IMG/VR virus record: IMGVR_UViG_3300034198_019349
Span: 1 to 38,344 of that record
Reading direction: 5' to 3' (one strand)
DNA length: 38,344 nucleotides
DNA from: a virus
The translations under genes and the position numbers were made by a program. Shown here in pieces: positions 1 through 7,271 of this stretch (position 1 is its first letter; each line of letters begins with the position of its first letter). The notes under the pieces were generated by a model. That model saw only the letters and a list, made by a program, of their open reading frames with translations, did not search any database and was not told where the DNA came from.

Positions 1-20
1 ACAAAAACCGTTTCTACTAC

Positions 21-329
21 ATGTTACAACAGATGCAAGCAAACAGATGGAGAATCACAGCAATCGTACTTGGATTGTTTTTCTTTATCATCCTAGGAAT
101 AAACGTAGGAGTCTTCACGGGACAGACTGTTAGTCAAGACTGGAAGGAAATGCTTCTTATCTTATTAGGAGCGTTCGTTGGTAACTTAAACAAAGTAGTA
201 GACTATTGGTTTAATTCAGAAGATAGAGACAAGATGTTGATTCAAAAAGTTGACGAAGAAGATGGAGTATCTCTTTCTAACGTTACTGGAACAGCAGATG
301 ACTCTGAAAATACAGATATCGAAGGATGA
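21..329 (+). CDS. Small two-helix membrane protein, holin-like
   Basis: The protein is 102 residues from the ATG at 21. Two hydrophobic segments (about residues 12-32 and 43-60) are followed by a charged, acidic tail. The segment ending the second helix (GNLNKVVDYWFNSEDRDK) resembles the end of the last helix in several phage holin-like membrane proteins, where an aromatic DYxF/W motif precedes a charged tail. This is family-level resemblance only. The reading frame is open to the left edge (Lys-Asn-Arg-Phe-Tyr-Tyr before the Met), so the true start may lie outside the window and the gene may be 5'-partial. Its stop overlaps the next ATG (ATGA), so it is translationally coupled to the exported-protein cassette. 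It could be a holin or an inner-membrane partner of that cassette. Confidence 0.6.
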   Translation: MLQQMQANRWRITAIVLGLFFFIILGINVGVFTGQTVSQDWKEMLLILLGAFVGNLNKVVDYWFNSEDRDKMLIQKVDEEDGVSLSNVTGTADDSENTDIEG

Positions 330-1069
330 GAAAACTAGCAGTTATTACACTAGCACTGATTCTATTTAGTTGTAAAACTCTACAGGCCCAGCCTCCACAA
401 AACGGTGGAGGCATAGGCACTGTTAAGACAGAACAGTATCAAGCGGATTTCGAAAAGAAACAAGACATTGATGTCGTGGCTAATTACACAGACACGATAC
501 AGGTTCCTATTCAGTTATTAAAGATTGGAATCAATGCAGAGCTCTATGAGATGTATCCTGAGCTCAAGGACAAGAGAGTCGGATTAGGTGTCACAAACAT
601 CGTGATTGAATACTTGGAGTATACTAATCGATTCATCTTCACGGAAGAGAAAGAAGATATCAAGCAAAGGATGATTGCCCAAGACAAGGCCTCAGATAAG
701 GGGATCTCATCAAACGAGATAAACGTTAAAGGTAATATAGTTTTAGCAAAGTATTTTGTTTACATTGAGGTCTATGACTTCTCAGTATCCGAAGACGAAG
801 TAGTAAAAGTAAACGGTCAACAGACAACGACTCAAACTACTAGATTGGGATTACAAATAAAGTTTGTTGACGCAGAAACCAGCCAAGTGATAGTTGGTTC
901 TGGATTAGGAGAAGCAGTTACTGTAAAGACTGAATCGATTTTGGGAGACATCTCAGATGAAGTTAAATTCAACCAATCAACGATAGGAATAAGCACAAAA
1001 AAAGCGCTGGAGACGGCATCATCTAGAGTCGTTACACGACTCATAAGCAAGGGTGTATTTAAGAATTGA
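326..1069 (+). CDS. CsgG-like outer-membrane lipoprotein (curli-type secretion channel family)
   Basis: 247 residues. The N-terminus is a signal peptide with a possible lipobox (LFSC, Cys16), followed by an alternative signal peptidase I site at A21/Q22. The mature part matches the CsgG/HfaB pattern: VGLGVTN at 85-91, then RFIFTEEKEDI from 102, a central strand segment ending in YVYIEVYDF-like residues, LGLQIKFVDAETSQVIV, and a C-terminal helix of the type KKALETASSRVV. CsgG is a lipoprotein that forms a nonameric outer-membrane channel for unfolded curli subunits. Shorter relatives only contribute to envelope complexes. I see no CsgE or CsgF homologue nearby. Start is fixed by ATGA overlap with the gene before, and its stop overlaps the TTG of the next gene (TTGA). 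A CsgG-family gene is unexpected in a phage; whether it forms a pore cannot be told from sequence. Confidence 0.68.
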   Translation: MRKLAVITLALILFSCKTLQAQPPQNGGGIGTVKTEQYQADFEKKQDIDVVANYTDTIQVPIQLLKIGINAELYEMYPELKDKRVGLGVTNIVIEYLEYTNRFIFTEEKEDIKQRMIAQDKASDKGISSNEINVKGNIVLAKYFVYIEVYDFSVSEDEVVKVNGQQTTTQTTRLGLQIKFVDAETSQVIVGSGLGEAVTVKTESILGDISDEVKFNQSTIGISTKKALETASSRVVTRLISKGVFKN

Positions 1070-2730
1070 AAATAAAAACTCTCATATCTTTACTTCTTCT
1101 AGCAATAGGGACATCTAACCTTATTGCGCAAACTTACAATTATAGTTACTCGGATCCTTGTACAGGAAACACAAAGACGATAGTCGTTCCTATAAATGGA
1201 GATGTGACTGTAGGTTATTATGGATTCGTAGAGACCTTTTCATACACAGATTTTAATGATGGAACTTTTGATACTTGGACAAACTCTGTTTTTTCCCAGT
1301 TTCAAGGATCACCGTGTGCCGAGATAGTCGGCATAACTAGCACGGTGACGATCGCCCAAAATGCGGCATTCAATGTTGTGAACATATTGAATTCGTTAAG
1401 CGCCTTGTCAGATTTTGCTGGGGCGTCTGGTGCAACTGACCTACTGACGGGAAGTATAGGTGCCGCTTCTAACTCTTCAGGTTCATCTGAAGAAGAGGAA
1501 GAAAATAATGAAGGTAATGGAAGCTCAAATAATCAAACGGGTCAAACCTCTACTGAATCAAATCAAGTCGGCTCAGGAGCAAGCGGAAGTGGAGGAACTG
1601 GTGGATCAACTGGAGAAAGTCCTGCTGGAAATGGAGTGGGAACTTCAACTCAAACTGGATCAAATGAGACAGGAAGTACATCGACTGGCCAGACTCTAGG
1701 TTCGACTGAACCGAACCAAATCGGCGGAACTAGTACTGAATCAAATAATCAAACGACTAATGGAAATAGTAATGAAGGCAATGGCTCTGTTAACTCTGGG
1801 GGTTCTAGTGTTAATGGGAGCAGCGGGAATAGCAGCGGAAATAGCGAGAACAATCAAGAATCGCAACAAACGGAAGTAAATAATACTGAAACTAATCAGA
1901 CTCAAAATGGAAATGGAAATACTAGCACCTCTAGTAGCACTACTAGCTCTAGCGGCTCCTCTTCTTCTGAAGGCAGTGGACCACCTAATAACGAAGAGAC
2001 GCCAAGCCAGACAGAAGGACAAGGAAAAACAAACATAACGGCTGGAGCAGTCAAGACCGTGAATGCTAATAAGGATAACGGAAATGGCGCGCCTACTGTG
2101 ATTGCATCAAGCGATTTCGTAGGTTTTAACTTTAAGAACTCTGAAGTAACTACTGGTTTAAAGCTAACTGGTGGATATCATTCGTTACGATGGGACGGAC
2201 TTAGAGCACACGGTGTAATGGTAGATTATGTTTCTGCTTTAAAGGGTCCAAACACAACTGCGTATTACGCATGGGTAAAACCAAAATCAATATCAATGCT
2301 TTCTTTGACAGGAACTCTTGGTTTTGAAGGCAGAGGATCCCTGTATGGGACAATAGCTGGGGGACAGATGTTATTGTTTCCCAAGATAAAAAACCTTAAG
2401 GCAGTCTATATGGGAACCATCTCATACGGTCAAGTCTATAAGACTCCTTTTATAGGAAGCGCCTTGATTGCAGGAGGAATGTACGACATAAGGTTATTTA
2501 AAAGGATTGACATAAAACTAATGGGACTTTTCGTTTACGTTCCATACATTAGCTATTATAACGACCTTGTCTTGAAATCTCCATATGTTGTGATTCCAAG
2601 CTTAGGTACGAATATCTCAATAACAAAGAGATTTAAGTTTAATATAAACGCCGGTGGGGCATGGGCGATAAAAGAGAAAGCCTTAAATTATACGATAACA
2701 TGTGGAACAAGATTATTAATTGGACAATAG
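1066..2730 (+). CDS. Exported protein with Ser/Asn/Gly-rich segment and C-terminal outer-membrane barrel-like domain
   Basis: 554 residues from a TTG overlapping the previous stop. A signal peptide ends NLIAQ, with Gln at +1. Residues about 22-134 form a small domain with two Cys (C37, C83 region). Residues about 135-325 are low complexity: Ser, Asn, Gly, Thr, Gln and Glu with almost no hydrophobics, and degenerate units such as TSTESNQVG, STEPNQIGG and TSTESNNQT. Residues about 345-554 alternate hydrophobic and polar residues in roughly ten strands separated by short turns, ending in ITCGTRLLIGQ, which is typical of an outer-membrane beta-barrel. The flexible region would lie between the N-terminal domain and the barrel. 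I do not recognise the family. Location next to the CsgG-like gene suggests a shared envelope complex, but that is inference. Confidence 0.75.
   Translation: MKIKTLISLLLLAIGTSNLIAQTYNYSYSDPCTGNTKTIVVPINGDVTVGYYGFVETFSYTDFNDGTFDTWTNSVFSQFQGSPCAEIVGITSTVTIAQNAAFNVVNILNSLSALSDFAGASGATDLLTGSIGAASNSSGSSEEEEENNEGNGSSNNQTGQTSTESNQVGSGASGSGGTGGSTGESPAGNGVGTSTQTGSNETGSTSTGQTLGSTEPNQIGGTSTESNNQTTNGNSNEGNGSVNSGGSSVNGSSGNSSGNSENNQESQQTEVNNTETNQTQNGNGNTSTSSSTTSSSGSSSSEGSGPPNNEETPSQTEGQGKTNITAGAVKTVNANKDNGNGAPTVIASSDFVGFNFKNSEVTTGLKLTGGYHSLRWDGLRAHGVMVDYVSALKGPNTTAYYAWVKPKSISMLSLTGTLGFEGRGSLYGTIAGGQMLLFPKIKNLKAVYMGTISYGQVYKTPFIGSALIAGGMYDIRLFKRIDIKLMGLFVYVPYISYYNDLVLKSPYVVIPSLGTNISITKRFKFNINAGGAWAIKEKALNYTITCGTRLLIGQ
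1468..2040 (+). repeat. Low-complexity Ser/Asn/Gly/Thr-coding segment with degenerate short repeats
   Basis: This in-frame stretch encodes about 190 residues composed almost only of S, N, G, T, Q and E (residues about 135-325 of the barrel protein). Degenerate units containing T-E-x-N-Q recur at least three times (TESNQVG, TEPNQIG, TESNNQ). Codons vary between copies, so these are old, diverged repeats and not a fresh tandem expansion. Such stretches are prone to length change between relatives. Confidence 0.7.
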
Positions 2731-3875
2731 CATTAATCCTGTGTATAGAAGTCAATGCACAGCCATTCACCTATTCAGGATACGTATATGGAGCAAATGA
2801 CCAGGGACTTTCAAACGTCCCAGTATATCTTTATGGAAAGAGGACAGACCCGTATGATGTTACTTTTCCAGCATACAACACAGCAGCTGCCTTTAATGCT
2901 GGAACAGTTATCCCTTCATCTGATGATGCTACTCATGGGCCTTTTAATATAGGTTTTACTTTTAACTTCTTTGGAAACAACTATACTCAGTTTTACGTAG
3001 GATCGAACGGATGGATTGGATTTACAGCAGCTCAGACTACTGGTTATACTGCAGCATACATCCCTAACGCAGGCTCACCGAGAAACGTGGTCATGGCAGA
3101 TTGGGAGGACCTTTATCCCGGTGGAGCAAACATCTATTATACTACGATCGGTACTGCACCGAATCGGAAGCTAGTAGTTTCATTTAATGCAGTGCCCCAC
3201 TATAGCTGTAGAACAAACCTTCACACCTTTCAGTTCGTTCTTTATGAGACGACAAATGTGATTGACGTAAACTATCAAGCCAAGCCGCTATGCGGTGCAA
3301 ATAACGCGACTGCCGGTCTAGTCAATGTAGATAACACGAATGTTGTGCCGGTCGGAGGGAAGAACGCTTCACAATGGAGCGCTACTAACTATTCAGTAAG
3401 ATACACGCCATCTGCTGCAGAGACTGTGTTTACGCTAAAGGGCACGTATTACACAAACGTAAACGGGCAGTATACAATGGTTCCTAACTTGGACGCACAG
3501 TCCTATCAGTTTCAAATAAGACTAGAGTCAGTGAGCATCCCAACGCCATCTGTGACTGATGCAAGATATCCGTTGATCATGAACATTAATAACATTGCAA
3601 TGAACTCTAAGTTATATTATCTTGAAGACGTTAACGAAGACGGTCGAGTGACTGTTTCTGATTCTTATTTAATATATGGAAAGATTTCCGGTAGGTTCAC
3701 GAGTTGGCCTTCCCCAAATTACAGGATATTTACTCCTACTGAATGGAACTTAATAAAGGTCGGATTAACTAACGTAAAATCGACTTATCCAGGAATACAA
3801 TCAATGACTATTTCTTCCCCAGTCAGTGGAGGATCTACCAACTTCTACCTAATAAGAACTGGCTATACAAACTAA
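2700..3875 (+). CDS. Exported multidomain adhesin-like protein with dockerin-like calcium loop
   Basis: 391 residues from the ATG at 2700; this start is preferred to an in-frame ATG 39 bases upstream because it places a clean signal peptide (TIALILCIEVNAQ) at the N-terminus, with Gln at +1. It overlaps the previous gene by 31 bases. After cleavage there is a SGYVYGANDQGLSNVPVYL segment like a CarboxypepD-regulatory beta-sandwich, then a domain with FNIGFTFNFFGNNYTQFYVG and a strand-rich core seen in Bacteroidota surface proteins (nidogen-like), then a loop DVNEDGRVTVSD typical of dockerin/EF-hand Ca sites. No type IX C-terminal sorting domain is evident. Likely located at the cell surface or in the periplasm; the ligand is unknown. 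Confidence 0.75.
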   Translation: MWNKIINWTIALILCIEVNAQPFTYSGYVYGANDQGLSNVPVYLYGKRTDPYDVTFPAYNTAAAFNAGTVIPSSDDATHGPFNIGFTFNFFGNNYTQFYVGSNGWIGFTAAQTTGYTAAYIPNAGSPRNVVMADWEDLYPGGANIYYTTIGTAPNRKLVVSFNAVPHYSCRTNLHTFQFVLYETTNVIDVNYQAKPLCGANNATAGLVNVDNTNVVPVGGKNASQWSATNYSVRYTPSAAETVFTLKGTYYTNVNGQYTMVPNLDAQSYQFQIRLESVSIPTPSVTDARYPLIMNINNIAMNSKLYYLEDVNEDGRVTVSDSYLIYGKISGRFTSWPSPNYRIFTPTEWNLIKVGLTNVKSTYPGIQSMTISSPVSGGSTNFYLIRTGYTN

Positions 3876-3885
3876 CCCAAACTAA

Positions 3886-4473
3886 ATGAAACAATTAATT
3901 TTATCCTTATTTCTACTACCTTTAATGGTAGCTGCACAGAAACCTTTACGTGACTCAATTTACATTAAAGCAACGACTTTTGAGGTAGTCTATTCTGAAA
4001 AACTCCAACAACCTAAATTCGTTAGATACACAGTTCAATGCGGAGACGGTACTGCTTCTAGATCAGGAATGGACTTTTATACTTGTGATTCTATATTGAC
4101 GTCAGACAATAAGGACTACGAAAAGAACCAATACGACAAGGGTCATATGGCACCAGCAGCCGACTTTAATTGCACTAGAGACATGATGTATTCGACCTTT
4201 AGCTATCTAAACTGTTCTCTTCAACAAGAAAATTTAAACCGAACTACTTGGAGACTATTAGAAGCTAGGGAAAGAGAATTGGCTAAGACTAACAAGAACG
4301 TCGTTGTCGAAATAAGATGCGTCTATTCTAAAAACTCAATAGTTTTACCAAGCGGTGCAACTATCCCAGACGGTTATTATAAGACTATAAAATACGGCAA
4401 GACTGTTGAGAAGTATTACTTCAAGAATGAGAAGCCGCTTTTCACTGACTACACAAAATACAAGATAAAATGA
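3886..4473 (+). CDS. Exported DNA/RNA non-specific endonuclease (beta-beta-alpha metal type)
   Basis: 195 residues. Signal peptide LFLLPLMVAAQ, with Gln at +1. The NUC1/EndoG-type active site is visible: YDKGHMAPAADF with His87 as general base (family motif DRGHxxPxxD), followed by YLNCSLQQENLNRTTW, which matches the family pattern N..PQ....N...W (N109, N118, W122). These enzymes cut single- and double-stranded DNA and RNA using one Mg ion. The domain is complete though the protein is a little shorter than typical members. Export would place it in the periplasm or outside, so the phage genome in the cytoplasm is not exposed. It could degrade extracellular DNA or DNA of a competing phage during entry. 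No immunity protein is evident next to it. Confidence 0.9.
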   Translation: MKQLILSLFLLPLMVAAQKPLRDSIYIKATTFEVVYSEKLQQPKFVRYTVQCGDGTASRSGMDFYTCDSILTSDNKDYEKNQYDKGHMAPAADFNCTRDMMYSTFSYLNCSLQQENLNRTTWRLLEARERELAKTNKNVVVEIRCVYSKNSIVLPSGATIPDGYYKTIKYGKTVEKYYFKNEKPLFTDYTKYKIK

Positions 4474-4922
4474 GAAAACTAACCTTACTGTTCAGTACTG
4501 TTCTACTTAACTTAATCGTAAACGCCCAAGAGTGTGTCTATGTCGATTCAGTCTATTCTACTGCCAAGCTTAGAGAGATGGGAAACAGGGACATTCGTTT
4601 TGGGATCAAACAGATTGTTGAGGACGAGCTTTCTGAAAAATATTGCTTGGGTCAAGGCTCGGACATAGACGTTGAAGTATTCTATTTTGGAATACCTAAA
4701 CATACGATTAGAATAGTAGGAGTCGAAAAGACTAATCAGATAACCCAAGTAGGAGTTCGCATCTACTATAAAGGGATCAAGTATGAAGGGATCGGAGAAT
4801 CTGACGTTGAAGTAAGAGCAGTGATGATCGAACTAGTCGATAATAAAGTTCCATTCGATAAGATGACAGTGTCATCGGCTCTAAAAAAAGCAATACATGA
4901 AGCAATTACTAGCATGCCTTAG
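4470..4922 (+). CDS. Exported protein of unknown function
   Basis: 150 residues, starting in an ATGA overlap with the nuclease gene. Signal peptide TVLLNLIVNAQ, then ECVYVDSVYS, so Gln is at +1. The mature part has an alpha/beta composition: several strands (DVEVFYFGI, TIRIVGV, TQVGVRIYYKGIKYEGIG) and a C-terminal helix (SSALKKAIHEAITSM). The strand pair followed by an A/K-rich helix is loosely similar to the end of the CsgG-like protein in this cassette, but I would not call them homologous without a structure comparison. Coupled on both sides by overlaps, so it is probably needed in fixed proportion to its neighbours. Confidence 0.7.
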   Translation: MRKLTLLFSTVLLNLIVNAQECVYVDSVYSTAKLREMGNRDIRFGIKQIVEDELSEKYCLGQGSDIDVEVFYFGIPKHTIRIVGVEKTNQITQVGVRIYYKGIKYEGIGESDVEVRAVMIELVDNKVPFDKMTVSSALKKAIHEAITSMP

Positions 4923-5352
4923 TTTACTTATTACTCTAAACGTTTGTTCTCAAATAAAGGTGGATGATGTTGGAGATAGTTGGAAAGACAGTGTAAATGC
5001 TGCAATCGAAAAGATAAAGACCTCTGACACCTTCTATCATGTCTTTCTAAAAGCCAATTGTAATCACATAAGCTATACACTAGCTAACTTCTCAACGACT
5101 GAAGGTGACTCAACTATACTGATCTCTACTAAGCAAATGAAAGCTGGCTATGTTAACGATATCGCGGCAACTCTAGTACATGAGTCTCTACACCTTTATC
5201 TAAAGAGATTACATTTAACTTTGACTGAGCGTGAGGAAGAATTAATGTGCTATAAGTTTGAGTTGATGTTTCTATTTTGTGTCATTGATGTCGAGGCCTG
5301 GCTCATATCTAATGCAGTTATCATGGTAAACCATTACTCAGGAGATAAATAA
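4897..5352 (+). CDS. Exported HExxH-motif putative metalloprotease
   Basis: 151 residues, overlapping the previous gene by 26 bases. Signal peptide LLITLNVCSQ with Gln at +1 (Cys17 could instead be a lipidation site). The motif AATLVHESLHLYL gives H95-E96-xx-H99, the zincin zinc-binding helix, and acidic residues about 15-20 positions later (EREEELMCYKFE) offer a third ligand. The segment before the motif (STTEGDSTILISTKQMK) resembles the edge strand of zincins. The rest of the protein is small for a protease, so it is either a minimal enzyme or a derivative. The substrate is unknown. No inhibitor or propeptide can be seen. Last of the six exported proteins in the cassette. Confidence 0.65.
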   Translation: MKQLLACLSLLITLNVCSQIKVDDVGDSWKDSVNAAIEKIKTSDTFYHVFLKANCNHISYTLANFSTTEGDSTILISTKQMKAGYVNDIAATLVHESLHLYLKRLHLTLTEREEELMCYKFELMFLFCVIDVEAWLISNAVIMVNHYSGDK

Positions 5353-5356
5353 ATCC

Positions 5357-5722
5357 ATGAAGTACATTAAATTATTTGAAGAAATAGTCGTAAAAAGCAA
5401 GCATGGTCACGTTTTTAAGTATGAAAGTGATGAAAAGACAAAGTCTATCATGAACCTAAAAAACCTACCTAGAGAATACAAGGAAGAGGCATGTAAACAC
5501 ATTCAGTATGTCACTAATGCTAAAAAAGGAAAGGTTACTGGTCTTACATTACATCCAGATCTTAAGGCTAAGATCAAAGAAGGCGGTTATCCAAGCGGAT
5601 ACAATATGGGAGTAGATAAGGACGGCTGGTTCATTCACACGCACAGAGCTAGATGTAAGAGTCATCCAAAACCAGACGGAATCACCGCAAAAGAAATGAA
5701 GTTTATCGATTCGACAGGTTAA
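5357..5722 (+). CDS. Small phage protein with T4-type N-terminal leader-like peptide
   Basis: 121 residues beginning MKYIKLFEEIV, close to the N-terminus of the gene at 7766-8251 (MIKYLKLFEDFA) and of the general type of the T4 internal-protein targeting peptide (MKTYQEFIAEA). The body is basic: segments include LPREYKEEACKHIQYV, GKVTGLTLHPDLKAKI and DGWFIHTHRARCKSHP, where alternating His/Arg/Cys near the C-terminus could bind metal or nucleic acid. It has no signal peptide, unlike the six genes before it, and starts 4 bases after the previous stop. Its 3' end overlaps the convergent helicase gene by 20 bases. Function unknown; the reading frame is convincing because of its neighbours and the shared leader. 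Confidence 0.65.
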   Translation: MKYIKLFEEIVVKSKHGHVFKYESDEKTKSIMNLKNLPREYKEEACKHIQYVTNAKKGKVTGLTLHPDLKAKIKEGGYPSGYNMGVDKDGWFIHTHRARCKSHPKPDGITAKEMKFIDSTG

Positions 5723-7268
5723 CTGTCTTCTTGGCGATCTCAAACTTTTGTTCTCTGTAGATCTCTTCCCTGACTTTTGAATGTTTTATAGAATAACCAT
5801 CTAAGCCATCGACTAGATCCCAAACAATCACGTTATTTTTCTCAGCAAGCTTACGCATGCCTCGACCGATTGCCTGTCTTAAGGTGATTTCTGCCTTAAT
5901 GGACTCTGCCAAGATTATGTGGTGTAGGTTTTTAGAGTCGATCCCTGTTGCAAAGGTACCGTAACTCGCAACTATTATCACCTCGTCTTGTGACTCAAGC
6001 ACGACCTTAAACTGATCGCGATCAACTGAATCTACTTCTCCGTCTATGTAAAAAGTATTTTTATTCCATTCTAGTAACTTAGACTGAATCATCTTACCGT
6101 ATCCGTTTTTAACATCAGAAAAGAGGATCAGTGTGTTTTTGTTTACCTCTCGACAGAGGTCACTAATATAGTCTAATCGCTCTTTGCTCTCAAATATTAT
6201 TCCTTTTTCGATTGATAGCATGTCCCTTCCGAAGTCCTTAGGATCCCTGTACATATCCTTACCTGTCTCCTTTAAGTGCCAATACTTTTGGATTTGTGGA
6301 TCGCTTTCATTGTATTTAAGGCTCACCATCTCGATCTTGATGTTTGGAGAATATCCATTATCGATTAGGTGTTTGGCTGAAAGAACCATGACCAAGGGTC
6401 CAACTGTTTCCTGTACTCTAAAGAAGTCCGAAAACTCTTCGTCGATCTTAACTGTTCCAGAAAGTCCTAAACGATACTCCCAATTTATACAAGAAAGAAG
6501 AATGTCTCGAATTGAGTTTCCTTTAGACTTGTGAACCTCATCGACTTGAACGATTGAGAACTTGCTAAATATTTCAATAGGTAAATTGACTAGACTTTGG
6601 TATGTTGAGATCACGACCTCAGCTTCTTCAAACTTTTCTTGAGTAAACTTTTCTTTTCCACCTATGGATAAGACGTTCCATTCCTTACCTGGCTTGGCAT
6701 ACATCTCAAACTTCTCAGCAGTCTGACCGACTAGCGAAACGTTTGGAACTATGATTAAACTCTTCTTTTCTTTTGAGATCTTACCGCCATCCCTTAAGAA
6801 GGAATTGTATATGTAAAAGATTAGAGTCTTTCCAGCAGAGGTCGCAAGCTCTTCAGTACAGAATCTATATTTGATTGCCCTAAATGCCCCTTCGATCTGA
6901 TAGTCTCTAGGAACTATCGGTAATCCCCTTTCATCAATGATGCCTTCTAGTAAGTTAGACACATACTTTAGATAAAGATCTTTTGAGATGGTGGGATTAA
7001 CGAATAGATCAGAGCCTTCGATCTCACATTCATATCCGTACTTGTCACAAAAGTTATAGATCTCCTTCCACAGGCCGATTGCTATCTCTCCGTTCTTAGT
7101 TATGAATGCGTCCATTCCATCCCAGATACCCCTATCGACTAAAACGTTGAATGCAGCTTTCTTAGATTTCTTTTTAAACGCGCTGAAGAGCGCTGTCCTC
7201 TCTTGATTTAGAGTGGTCTCTACCAATTTAATGAACTTCTTATCTTGGGTGACCTTGAACTTTAACAC
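5703..7268 (-). CDS. uvsW: UvsW-like SF2 DNA/RNA helicase
   Basis: 521 residues from a GTG four bases after the upstream stop. The N-terminal 90 residues match the UvsW-specific domain (GIWDG...GLWKEIYNFCDKYGY compare T4 NWDGR...QIKKFCDNFGY). Helicase core motifs follow: RDYQ at 121-124 (Q-motif region), ATSAGKT at 142-148 (Walker A), DEVH at 243-246, LGLSGT at 268-272 (motif III), and QAIGRGMR near residue 465 (motif VI). T4 UvsW unwinds R-loops and branched DNA, ends origin-dependent initiation and drives late recombination-dependent replication. Length agrees with T4 UvsW (about 500). It lies downstream of a UvsY-like gene in a two-gene unit, as expected for recombination functions. Confidence 0.93.
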   Translation of the reverse strand: MLKFKVTQDKKFIKLVETTLNQERTALFSAFKKKSKKAAFNVLVDRGIWDGMDAFITKNGEIAIGLWKEIYNFCDKYGYECEIEGSDLFVNPTISKDLYLKYVSNLLEGIIDERGLPIVPRDYQIEGAFRAIKYRFCTEELATSAGKTLIFYIYNSFLRDGGKISKEKKSLIIVPNVSLVGQTAEKFEMYAKPGKEWNVLSIGGKEKFTQEKFEEAEVVISTYQSLVNLPIEIFSKFSIVQVDEVHKSKGNSIRDILLSCINWEYRLGLSGTVKIDEEFSDFFRVQETVGPLVMVLSAKHLIDNGYSPNIKIEMVSLKYNESDPQIQKYWHLKETGKDMYRDPKDFGRDMLSIEKGIIFESKERLDYISDLCREVNKNTLILFSDVKNGYGKMIQSKLLEWNKNTFYIDGEVDSVDRDQFKVVLESQDEVIIVASYGTFATGIDSKNLHHIILAESIKAEITLRQAIGRGMRKLAEKNNVIVWDLVDGLDGYSIKHSKVREEIYREQKFEIAKKTVNLSNR

Positions 7269-7271
7269 AAC

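Noticed and set aside
1460-2022. Overlapping ORFs on both strands in the Ser/Asn/Gly-rich region
   Set aside because: They are composition shadows: Ser/Asn/Gly codons rarely yield stops in other frames, and the main frame has signal peptide and barrel domains.
5344-5351. GATAAATA, close to the T4 late consensus, before the gene at 5357
   Set aside because: It is only about five bases from the start codon and lies in the coding end of the previous gene, so the spacing does not fit the other sites.
6184-6534. Plus-strand ORF inside the UvsW gene
   Set aside because: Shadow of the helicase gene on the opposite strand; no family features.
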